Part shown: positions 26,997 through 34,211 of the stretch, one piece after another | Position numbering within the stretch: the stretch's first letter is position 1 | Layout: each line of letters opens with the position of its first letter | NCBI RefSeq assembly: GCF_003574465.1 | Contig: NZ_QOWC01000008.1 | Coordinates: 19,188-83,187, forward strand | Length of the DNA stretch: 64,000 bases | Origin: Methylobacterium crusticola | GTDB taxonomy: Bacteria; Pseudomonadota; Alphaproteobacteria; Rhizobiales; Beijerinckiaceae | Reading direction: 5' to 3' | Position numbers and translations under genes: made by a program | Notes under the pieces: generated by a model | What the model saw: only the letters and a program-made list of their open reading frames with translations | Told to the model about the DNA's origin: nothing | Databases searched by the model: none

Positions 26997-28043
26997 TCAT
27001 GCCTCCTCGTCCCCGGTGAACAGCCCGAACTGCGCCGCCGTCTCGCGGCTCGGCTCGGGCAGGCCGAGGTGGCGGAAGGCGTGGGCGGTGAGCACCCGTC
27101 CGCGGGGCGTGCGCTGCACGAACCCCTTCTGGATCAGGTAGGGCTCGATGATCTCCTCGATGGCGTCGCGCGGCTCCGACAGCGCCGCCGCGATGGTCTC
27201 GACGCCGACCGGCCCGCCGTTGAAGGAGTGCGCGATGATGGTGAGGTACTTGCGGTCCATGGTGTCGAGCCCGGCCGGGTCGACGTCGAGGAGCCGCAGC
27301 GCCCGGTCGGCGATGGCCCGGGTGATGGTGGGGGCGTCGTCCACGATCGCGAAGTCGCGCACGCGCCGCAGCAGTCGGCCGGCGATGCGGGGCGTGCCGC
27401 GGGCGCGCTTGGCGATCTCGTTGGCGCCGTCCGGCGCCATGCCGATGCCGAGCACCCGGGCGCCGCGGCCGACGATCAGCTCGAGCTCGTCGATGTCGTA
27501 GAACTCGAGCCGGATCGGGATGCCGAAGCGGTCGCGCAGGGGCGTCGTCAGCAGGCCCGCCCGCGTGGTGGCGGCCACCAGGGTGAATTTCGGCAGCTCG
27601 ATCTTCACCGAGCGGGCGGCCGGCCCCTCGCCGATGATCAGGTCGAGCTGGTAATCCTCCATGGCCGGATAGAGGATCTCCTCCACGGCCGGGTTGAGGC
27701 GGTGGATCTCGTCGATGAAGAGCACGTCGCGCTCTTCCAGGTTGGTGAGCTGGGCCGCGAGGTCGCCGGCCTTGGCGATCACCGGGCCGGAGGTCGAGCG
27801 GAAGTTCACCCCGAGCTCGCGGGCGACGATCTGCGCGAGGGTGGTCTTGCCGAGGCCGGGAGGGCCGACGAACAGGACGTGGTCCAGGGCCTGGCCCGTC
27901 TTCTTGGCCGCGTCGATGAAGACCTGGAGGTTGGCCCGCGCCGCCCGCTGGCCGGTGAAGTCGGCGAGGCTCAGCGGCCGGATCGAGGCCTCGAGGTCGT
28001 CCTCGCGGCGCTCGGGGGTGAGGAGGGCTCGGGGCTTGCTCAA
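26997..28043 (-). CDS. ruvB: Holliday junction branch migration ATPase RuvB
   Basis: The 348-residue AAA+ protein shows Walker [10 protein letters not shown], Walker [10 protein letters not shown], sensor [16 protein letters not shown] and a C-terminal winged helix ending in [16 protein letters not shown]. With RuvA it drives branch migration. The start is TTG at 28043. ruvC and ruvA, commonly upstream, are absent here; a GST gene takes that position. Confidence 0.97.
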   Translation of the reverse strand: MSKPRALLTPERREDDLEASIRPLSLADFTGQRAARANLQVFIDAAKKTGQALDHVLFVGPPGLGKTTLAQIVARELGVNFRSTSGPVIAKAGDLAAQLTNLEERDVLFIDEIHRLNPAVEEILYPAMEDYQLDLIIGEGPAARSVKIELPKFTLVAATTRAGLLTTPLRDRFGIPIRLEFYDIDELELIVGRGARVLGIGMAPDGANEIAKRARGTPRIAGRLLRRVRDFAIVDDAPTITRAIADRALRLLDVDPAGLDTMDRKYLTIIAHSFNGGPVGVETIAAALSEPRDAIEEIIEPYLIQKGFVQRTPRGRVLTAHAFRHLGLPEPSRETAAQFGLFTGDEEA

Positions 28044-28082
28044 CGAACGGGACCTGGCTCGACGGGGCTCGGGCGGGGGACG

Positions 28083-28139
28083 GCGGGCAGGGTCGGGCGC
28101 GGCGGACGGCCCGCCATCCCCCGCTCCGACCCTGCCCGC
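28083..28139. repeat. 14-bp inverted repeat with long loop upstream of ruvB
   Basis: GCGGGCAGGGTCGG (28083-28096) is the exact reverse complement of CCGACCCTGCCCGC (28126-28139), separated by 29 bases. It lies between the GST gene and ruvB, both on the minus strand, so it could be a terminator of the former. A nearby 28198-28245 stretch repeats GGCCCCGCGGCGCCCG twice. Confidence 0.55.
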
Positions 28140-28262
28140 TCCCCGGATGTAGTCATCCCGGCCTGTCGCACAACGCGACCGATCGCGCTACGCTCCGGCC
28201 CCGCGGCGCCCGGGGCCCCGCGGCGCCCGGGGCCCCGGCCCGCGCGCCGGGCCCCGGCGCGC

Positions 28263-28919
28263 TCAGAACTCCATGTCGAGCTCCTCGATCTCCTCCGGCT
28301 CGTCCGCCGCCGCCGCGATCCATTCCCGCATCAGCGCCCAGTCCATGACGTGGTCGCGGTAGGCCGCGCAGGCCCGCGGCAGGCCGACGCCGTAGGTGAC
28401 GAAGCGCGAGCAGACCGGGGCGTACATGGCGTCCGCCACCACGGGGTCGCGCCCGAACAGGTAGGGACCGCCGTGGGCCGTGAGCGCCGCCTCCCAGATC
28501 TCGACGATGCGGGCGATGTCGGACTGCGCGCCCCCCCAGACCTTGAACTCGGCGTAGCGGGCCCGGAGGTTCATCGGCAGGGCCGAGCGCAGATTGATGA
28601 AGCCTGCGTGCATCTCGCCCGAGATCGAGCGCGACCAGGACCGGTCCACGAGCCCGTCGGGCAGGAGCCGGGCCTCGGGCCGCACCTCGGTCAGGTACTG
28701 CGCGATGGCGAGCACGTCCCAGACCTTCACCGGGCCGTGGGTGAGGCGCGGCACGAGGAACGAGGGCGACAGGTGCAGGAGCTCGGCCCGGCTCGCGGCG
28801 TCGCCGCCGGGGAGCACCTCCGCGTCGAAGTCGAGGCCGGCCATGCGGCAGAGGAGCCAGCCCCGGAGCGACCACGACGAGTAGTTGCGGCTTGAGATCG
28901 TCAGCGTCGCCTCGGCCAT
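28263..28919 (-). CDS. Glutathione S-transferase family protein
   Basis: The 218-residue protein has a thioredoxin-fold N-domain, LTISSRNYSSWSLRGWLLCRMAG, where the Ser of SSWS is the likely catalytic position, and a cis-Pro segment SFLVPRLTHG. A helical C-domain follows. Start at 28919 is preceded by GGGAGGA, four bases away, which settles it against the longer frame from 29144. Substrate unknown. Divergent from the PHA depolymerase gene. Confidence 0.9.
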   Translation of the reverse strand: MAEATLTISSRNYSSWSLRGWLLCRMAGLDFDAEVLPGGDAASRAELLHLSPSFLVPRLTHGPVKVWDVLAIAQYLTEVRPEARLLPDGLVDRSWSRSISGEMHAGFINLRSALPMNLRARYAEFKVWGGAQSDIARIVEIWEAALTAHGGPYLFGRDPVVADAMYAPVCSRFVTYGVGLPRACAAYRDHVMDWALMREWIAAAADEPEEIEELDMEF

Positions 28920-29227
28920 CCGGTCCTCCCCGGGCCGTCGCTCCGGCCCGTCCTCGCCCGGGCGCAGATCCAAGACTCGTGCCGGGGGCGGAGCCGTGTC
29001 CCGTGCCGGGGCCGGGGACCCGCGCCGGGGTTGAAGCGCGGGCCGGGGCGGGCGCCGCGGGATCCAACGCGCTGCTTGGCACGCCAGTCGCATCCCGCTT
29101 CCGTCACGGGGCGGCGCGCCGGCGCCGCCCCGAACGAACGTCACGTCGCGGAGGACCGAGCTTTGCCCTACGTCTGCGGCCCGGCGGGCGGGTCTCCTCG
29201 CGTGTCGGTGTGGGAGTGCCCGGGCTG
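28920..29227. other. Divergent promoter region between GST and PHA depolymerase genes
   Basis: No gene is seen. The frame of the depolymerase stays open upstream to 28892, but its residues are Pro, Arg and Ala rich and unlike the family. A GCCGGGG-type repeat lies at about 28980-29045. Nothing resembling a clear sigma-70 promoter was found. Confidence 0.5.
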
Positions 29228-30442
29228 ATGCTCTACGACGCCTTCGAGTTCCGGTCCGACCTCGCCGCCGCCACGCGGTCCTGGGGCCGCCTCCTCCACG
29301 ACGGGGCCTCGCCCTGGACGCAGGCCGGCTACCGCGAGCCCGCGACCTGGCTCGCGGCGGCCGCCCGGATGATGATGCGGGCCGGCCTGACCCACACCCG
29401 GCCGCCCTACGGCATCGACGGCGTCGCGGTGGGCAACCGCGAGGTGCCGGTGACCGAGGAGGCGGTGCTGAGGACGCCCTTCGGCACGCTGCTGCGCTTC
29501 CGCAAGGACCTCGCCGGCGAGCAGCCGCGGGTGCTGGTGGTGGCCCCGCTCTCGGGCCACTTCGCCACGCTCCTGCGCGGCACCGTGCGCACGCTCCTTG
29601 CCGACCACGACGTCTACGTCACGGACTGGCACAACGCCCGGGACGTGCCCGTGGAGGCGGGCCGGTTCGGCTTCGACGACTACGTGGCGCACCTGGTGAC
29701 GTTCCTCGAGACCATGGGGGAGGGCTCGCACCTCGTCGCGGTCTGCCAGCCGGCCGTGCAGGCGCTCGCCGCCGCGGCCGTGATGGCTGAGAGCCGCAAC
29801 GCCGCCCACCCGGCCAGCATGACCCTGATGGCCGGGCCGGTGGACACCCGCATCAACCCGACCAAGGTCAACGCGCTCGCCACCTCGAAGCCGATCGCGT
29901 GGTTCGAGCGCAACCTGATCGCCACGGTGCCGCGCCGCCACGCCGGAGCGGGCCGCCGGGTCTATCCCGGCTTCATGCAGGTGATGGCGTTCATGTCGAT
30001 GAACGCCGCCCGCCACATGCACGGCCACCTCGACCTGTTCTGGCACCTCGCCGAGGGCGAAGACGCCAAGGCCCGGGCGATCGAGACCTTCTACGACGAG
30101 TACTTCGCCGTGCTCGACCTCCCGGCCGAGTTCTACCTGGAGACGGTCCGGACCGTGTTCCAGGAGGCGACGCTCGCCAGGAACGAGCTGACCTTCCGGG
30201 GCGCGCCGATCGACATGCGGGCGATCCGCAGGACCGCCCTGATGACGGTCGAGGGCGAGCGCGACGACATCTGCTCCGTCGGCCAGACGATGGCGGCGCA
30301 GGACCTCTGCTCCGGCCTGCGGCCGTTCCGCAAGCGCCACCACCTCCAGGCCGGCGTCGGCCATTACGGGGTCTTCTCCGGCCGCAAGTGGGAGAACCAG
30401 ACCTACCCGCTCGTGCGCAACTTCATCCAGGCCAACGCCTGA
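29228..30442 (+). CDS. phaZ: Intracellular polyhydroxyalkanoate depolymerase
   Basis: The 404-residue protein starts MLYDAFEFRSDL, typical of PhaZ of the Ralstonia PhaZ1 type. The nucleophile elbow reads HLVAVCQPAVQA, with Cys in place of Ser as in PhaZ1, and the C-terminal GVGHYGVFSGRKW supplies the catalytic His. It degrades storage polyester in granules to hydroxyacyl units. ATG at 29228 gives this start; no strong Shine-Dalgarno is seen. Confidence 0.93.
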   Translation: MLYDAFEFRSDLAAATRSWGRLLHDGASPWTQAGYREPATWLAAAARMMMRAGLTHTRPPYGIDGVAVGNREVPVTEEAVLRTPFGTLLRFRKDLAGEQPRVLVVAPLSGHFATLLRGTVRTLLADHDVYVTDWHNARDVPVEAGRFGFDDYVAHLVTFLETMGEGSHLVAVCQPAVQALAAAAVMAESRNAAHPASMTLMAGPVDTRINPTKVNALATSKPIAWFERNLIATVPRRHAGAGRRVYPGFMQVMAFMSMNAARHMHGHLDLFWHLAEGEDAKARAIETFYDEYFAVLDLPAEFYLETVRTVFQEATLARNELTFRGAPIDMRAIRRTALMTVEGERDDICSVGQTMAAQDLCSGLRPFRKRHHLQAGVGHYGVFSGRKWENQTYPLVRNFIQANA

Positions 30443-30725
30443 CGGCGCCCGGGCGCCGGATCATCGGGCGCCGCCCGAAATTTCCGCCGGCGCCGCGCTG
30501 GACGGTTGGAAGTCGGGCGCGGTTGGTGTATGGCCCCGGATGAGGCGCATCACGCGCGCCGACAGCTTGCGCCGCACCCCGGCCAATCGCGATGGTTGAA
30601 GCCCCTCCCGGTCCGAAAGGGCCGGGCGCCGGGGCGCATTTCGGTTGTCCAGGCCGGCAGCCCTCCGGGCGCGGTGGCGCGCAAGGTCGGCGCCCATCAG
30701 GATCACACGGCAGAGGATTCTACCC

Positions 30726-31028
30726 TTGCAGGTACTCGTTCGGGACAACAACGTCGATCAGGCGCTCCGCGTGCTCAAGAAGAAGATGCAGCGCGAGGGC
30801 ATCTTCCGCGAGATGAAGCAGCGCAAGGCGTACGAGAAGCCGTCCGTGCGCAAGGCCCGCGAGAAGGCGGAGGCCGTGCGCCGCGCCCGCAAGCAGGCCC
30901 GCAAGACCGCGATCCGCGAGGGCCTGATCGCCGCTCCGAAGCCGAAGCCCCGCGTCGGCGCCCCGCGCCGCCCGGCGATGCCCTCGGCGGCTCCCGCCCC
31001 GATCGGGACCGGAACCGGCAACGCCTGA
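30726..31028 (+). CDS. rpsU: 30S ribosomal protein S21
   Basis: The 100-residue protein contains the S21 core [20 protein letters not shown] and [16 protein letters not shown], with the Lys/Arg-rich C-terminal tail of alphaproteobacterial S21. Beyond the core a Pro/Ala-rich extension ([15 protein letters not shown]) makes it longer than E. coli S21. The start is TTG at 30726, with AGAGGA about nine bases upstream. The upstream 283 bases hold its promoter; TTGGAA (30506) with GTATGG (30528) is a weak candidate. Confidence 0.95.
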   Translation: MQVLVRDNNVDQALRVLKKKMQREGIFREMKQRKAYEKPSVRKAREKAEAVRRARKQARKTAIREGLIAAPKPKPRVGAPRRPAMPSAAPAPIGTGTGNA

Positions 31029-31035
31029 GGCGCGA

Positions 31036-31130
31036 GCCCGTCGCGCGCGGCGGGCATCCTGAGGATCGACGAGCCCGCCGCGCGCGGCGGGCTTTCTGCG
31101 GACCGTCGAGCCCGCCCCGTGCGGCGGGCT
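31036..31130 (+). terminator. Three tandem terminator-like hairpins after rpsU
   Basis: Three near-copies of one hairpin follow the stop codon with a period of 36-37 bases: 31036-31055, 31072-31093 (AGCCCGCCGC with GCGGCGGGCT, then TTCT) and 31109-31130 (AGCCCGCC with GGCGGGCT). The linkers are also related (ATCGACGAG, CCGTCGAG). A single terminator appears to have been duplicated twice. Confidence 0.75.
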
Positions 31131-31185
31131 CCTGGGGACCACCGAGCGGCCCGGCGCCCCTGGCGCGCGGGCCTCGTCGTCGTGG

Positions 31186-31569
31186 TCAGGCCGCCGCCCC
31201 GATCGCGGCCCGCTCGGCCTCGACCAGCACGTCCAGGGGCCGCCAGGGCTTGGGCATGTAGACCGCGTGGTCCGGCAGGGACCGGCCCGGGCCCGACGGG
31301 GAGGTCACCACCACCCGCACGTCGGGCCAGTTCCGGTCGACCGTCTGGGCGAGGGCGACGCCGTCCATGTCGCCCGAGAGCGCCATCTCGGTGAACAGGA
31401 GGGCGACGTCCGGGCCGTGGCGGCGCATCACCGCCAGGGCATCCTCGGCGCTCCCGCACTCGATCACGTCGAGGTCGGTCTCCTCGAGGATGGCTGCCGC
31501 GAAGTCGCGCACGGCCTCGTCGTCCTCCACCACGACGGCGATCGGACCGGTGGATGCAGCTCTGCCCAA
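31186..31569 (-). CDS. Single-domain response regulator with Asp-to-Glu at the phosphorylation site
   Basis: The 127-residue protein is a lone receiver domain: acidic pocket Asp16-Asp17 in VVVEDDEAVRDF, Thr89/Ser90 in VVVTSPSG and the conserved Lys107 in YMPKPW. At the phospho-acceptor position, where relatives read LLFTDxxMPG, it reads LLFTEMALSG, so Glu61 (codon GAG at 31387-31389) replaces Asp. It may therefore be locked in a phosphorylated-like state or be phosphorylation independent. Start is TTG at 31569, five bases after a perfect AGGAGG. No kinase gene is adjacent. Confidence 0.85.
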   Translation of the reverse strand: MGRAASTGPIAVVVEDDEAVRDFAAAILEETDLDVIECGSAEDALAVMRRHGPDVALLFTEMALSGDMDGVALAQTVDRNWPDVRVVVTSPSGPGRSLPDHAVYMPKPWRPLDVLVEAERAAIGAAA

Positions 31570-31960
31570 AATGGCCTCCTGAGGTTCTGTCTGTCGTGAT
31601 GCCCGGCGGCGCCGTCCCGGGACGAAGGGCGCCTGCGGGAGCCGAGCAACTCCCGGGCGCGGGCACGGCGCGGTCCGCCCACGCACGCCCGTCGTGGGCC
31701 GGCAATCCGAAACACGCCGGCGTGACCCATCAACGGGCCACGGCAGACATCGATCCCGCGGCGGATCCGGTCTTTGAGGGCAGGCGCGCCGGCCAGGCCC
31801 CGGCGTCCTTTCAACCATGCCGTGTCGCTGGGCATGGTGCGCCGCATTAACGCGCTGTTCACCACGCCGGGCGGAATGTTACGGTCCAGTGACGGCGGAC
31901 GGTGCGCGGCTCCCCCGAACGGGTCGCGCCGGCCTCCGCATCGCGAAGGGTGCCGAGCCG
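31570..31960. other. Divergent intergenic region between receiver and amidotransferase genes
   Basis: It holds the AGGAGG of the receiver gene at 31575-31580 and probably two divergent promoters. A relatively AT-richer patch around 31845-31890 lies upstream of the amidotransferase gene. No gene with a ribosome-binding site or recognisable product was found. Confidence 0.5.
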
Positions 31961-32764
31961 ATGTGCCGCTTCCTCGCCTATCACGGCGACCCGGTCTATC
32001 TCGACGAGCTCGTCTGCGCGCCGACCCATTCCCTGGTGCACCAGTCCCTCCACGCCGCCGAGGCGAAGACCGAGACGAACGGCGACGGCTTCGGCATCGG
32101 CTGGTACGGCGAGCGCCCGGAGCCGGGCCTCTACCGCGAGGTGCGCCCCGCCTGGTCGGACGAGAACCTGCGCAGCCTCTCCCGCCAGATCCGCGCCCGC
32201 ACCTTCTTCGCGCATGTCCGGGCCTCGACCGGCACCTCCACCACGCGGGCGAACTGCCATCCTTTCGCGCATGGCCGCCACTTGTTCATGCACAACGGCC
32301 AGATCGGCGGCTACGGGCGCATCAAGCGCCGGCTCGAGGCCCTGATCCCGGACGCGCTCTACGAATCCCGGCAGGGCTCGACCGACTCCGAGGCCCTCTT
32401 CCTCCTCGCCCTGGCGAACGGGGTCGAGCGTGACCCGGTCGGGGCGATGGCCGAGACCCTCGCGACCGTCCGCGGCCTGATGCGGCAGGCGGGCATCGAC
32501 GAGCCCCTGCGCTTCACCGCAATCCTGACCGACGGCGAGGGCCTGACCGCCTACCGCTGGGCCTGCGACGGCCGGCCCCCGAGCCTGTACTGGCGCGAGA
32601 CCGCGTCCGGCCTCGTCGTGGTCTCCGAGCCGATCGACGGGCGGCGCGACGGCTGGAACGTGGTGCCCAAGGGCGCGACCCTGGTGGCGCGGGCCGGCGA
32701 GGCCACGCGCCTGATCGAGCCCGACGCCGCGGGCCGCCGGTTCGCCGCGACCCTCGCGGCCTGA
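31961..32764 (+). CDS. Class II glutamine amidotransferase (YafJ/EgtC-like)
   Basis: The 267-residue protein begins MCRFLAYHGDPV, with Cys2 exposed as N-terminal nucleophile after Met removal. Further family motifs are GDGFGIGWYG, FFAHVRASTGT, NCHPFAHGRHLFMHNGQIGG and STDSEALFLL. The family holds a glutaminase (Ntn) fold and includes EgtC of ergothioneine synthesis; without other egt genes nearby the substrate is unknown. The 3' end merges into stop-codon repeats and a very long hairpin. Confidence 0.92.
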   Translation: MCRFLAYHGDPVYLDELVCAPTHSLVHQSLHAAEAKTETNGDGFGIGWYGERPEPGLYREVRPAWSDENLRSLSRQIRARTFFAHVRASTGTSTTRANCHPFAHGRHLFMHNGQIGGYGRIKRRLEALIPDALYESRQGSTDSEALFLLALANGVERDPVGAMAETLATVRGLMRQAGIDEPLRFTAILTDGEGLTAYRWACDGRPPSLYWRETASGLVVVSEPIDGRRDGWNVVPKGATLVARAGEATRLIEPDAAGRRFAATLAA

Positions 32765-32819
32765 GCGCGGCCCGAGCGCCGCACGCGCGGCCTGAACGCC
32801 GCACTCGCGGCCTGAGCGC
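32753..32819 (+). repeat. Tandem copies of the amidotransferase gene's stop region
   Basis: GCGGCCTGA, which includes the real TGA at 32762-32764, recurs as GCGGCCCGA at 32767 and as GCGGCCTGA at 32787 and 32807. The last two lie in 20-base units (GCCGCACTCGCGGCCTGAGC type). The repeats directly precede the hairpin at 32821. Confidence 0.75.
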
Positions 32820-32820
32820 C

Positions 32821-32871
32821 CCCGCCCCGGCGCAAGCCGCCCTCCCGGCGGGCGGCTTGCGCCGGGGCGGG
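32821..32871. terminator. 22-bp perfect hairpin after the amidotransferase gene
   Basis: The arms at 32821-32842 and 32850-32871 are perfectly complementary over 22 bases around the loop TCCCGGC; the left arm starts CCCGCCCCGGCG and the right arm ends CGCCGGGGCGGG. It lacks a T-run but is by far the strongest stem in the region and should stop transcription from either side. Confidence 0.75.
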
Positions 32872-32956
32872 CATCGTGACACCCCGTCCCCGGTCGCACC
32901 CGGGCATCGCCGCGCGCACGGCGCGGGCCCGCGGCGCGGCGGGAGGGCCCCTGCCC

Positions 32957-34168
32957 GTGAGACACGTCCTCGTCGCCGCCGCCCTGGCGGGGCTCGCCTG
33001 CCTGTCGAACGGGCCCGCCGCCGCCGAGATCTCGGACGGCGTCGTCCGGATCGGGGTCCTGTCGGACATGGCGGGCGTCTACGCCGACATCACCGGCAGG
33101 GGCTCGGTGGTGGCCGCCCGCATGGCGGCCGAGGATTGCGCCGCGGCCGAGTGCGCCGGCCTGCGGGTCGAGATCCTGTCGGCGGACCACCAGAACAAGG
33201 CGGACGTCGCCTCGGCCCTCGCCCGGGAATGGATCGACCGCCAGGGGGTCGACGCCCTCGCCGACATGTCGAACGCCGCGATCCAGCTCGCGGTGCCGCC
33301 GCTCCTGCGGGAGAAGAACCGCGTCGGCCTGTTCCCGGGCGGCACCGCCCGCCTCACGGGCGACGCCTGCGACCCCGGGCACATCGTGCAGTGGATGTGG
33401 GACACCTACGGCCAGGTCGCCGGGATCGTGCGCCAGGTCGCGGCGCCGGGAATGCGCTGGTTCCTGGTCGCGGCCGACTACGCCCTCGGCCACCAGCTCG
33501 AGGCGGACACGCGCAGCCTCGTCGCCGCCCGGGGCGGGTCGGTCGTCGGCGCGGTCCGCCACGCCTTCCCGGCCGTCGACCTGTCCTCCCCGCTCCTCAC
33601 CGCGCAGGCCTCCGGCGCCGAAATCGTGGCGCTCGCCAACGCGGGCGGCGACACGATCGCGGCGATCCGGACCGCCCGCGAGTTCGGCCTGACGGGCGGG
33701 GCGCAGCGCCTCGTCGCGTACTTCCTCACCGTCATGGACGTGCGGAGCCTCGGGCTCGAGGCCGCCCAGGGCACGATCCTGACCGAGGGCTTCTACTGGG
33801 ATCTCGACGCCGGGACGCGGGCCTTCTCGCGGCGCTTCCGGGAGCGCCACGGCACCGTCCCGTCGACGATCCACGCCGGGATCTACTCGGCGGTGCGCCA
33901 CTACCTGAGAGCGGTCGCGGCCACGCGGAGCGACGAGGCCGGGACAGTGATCGGCGCCATGCGGGCCCTGCCGATCGACGACGAGGTGGTGCGCAACGCC
34001 CGCCTGCGCGAGGACGGCCGCATGGTGCACGACGTCTACGTCTTCCGGGTCAAGGCGCCCGGCGCCTCGACCGGCGAGTGGGACACCTACGACCGCATCG
34101 CCACGATCCCGGGCGACGAGGCCTTCCGGCCCCTGGCGGAGAGCACCTGCCCGGCCCTCAGGAGGTGA
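32957..34168 (+). CDS. ABC transporter substrate-binding protein (branched-chain amino acid / amide type)
   Basis: The 403-residue protein has a signal peptide (VLVAAALAGLACLSNGPAAAE) and a periplasmic-binding type I fold beginning VRIGVLSDMAGVYADITGRGSV. Later segments include YALGHQLEADT and the C-terminal MVHDVYVFRVK. Such proteins capture amino acids, urea or aromatic acids. GTG at 32957 with GGGAGGG upstream gives a proper signal peptide; the frame is open back to 32876. No permease or ATPase gene accompanies it, so it is an orphan or uses a remote transporter. Confidence 0.9.
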   Translation: MRHVLVAAALAGLACLSNGPAAAEISDGVVRIGVLSDMAGVYADITGRGSVVAARMAAEDCAAAECAGLRVEILSADHQNKADVASALAREWIDRQGVDALADMSNAAIQLAVPPLLREKNRVGLFPGGTARLTGDACDPGHIVQWMWDTYGQVAGIVRQVAAPGMRWFLVAADYALGHQLEADTRSLVAARGGSVVGAVRHAFPAVDLSSPLLTAQASGAEIVALANAGGDTIAAIRTAREFGLTGGAQRLVAYFLTVMDVRSLGLEAAQGTILTEGFYWDLDAGTRAFSRRFRERHGTVPSTIHAGIYSAVRHYLRAVAATRSDEAGTVIGAMRALPIDDEVVRNARLREDGRMVHDVYVFRVKAPGASTGEWDTYDRIATIPGDEAFRPLAESTCPALRR

Positions 34169-34211
34169 GGCGCGGACCCGGGAGGCGGCCCCCGGGCGGC
34201 CTGCCGGTCCC

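Noticed and set aside
28892..29227. Longer N-terminus for the PHA depolymerase
   Set aside because: The extra 112 residues are Pro/Arg/Ala-rich non-family sequence lying in the divergent promoter region.
31464..31865. A 133-residue minus-strand frame upstream of the receiver gene
   Set aside because: It overlaps the receiver gene out of frame, has no ribosome-binding site and matches no family.
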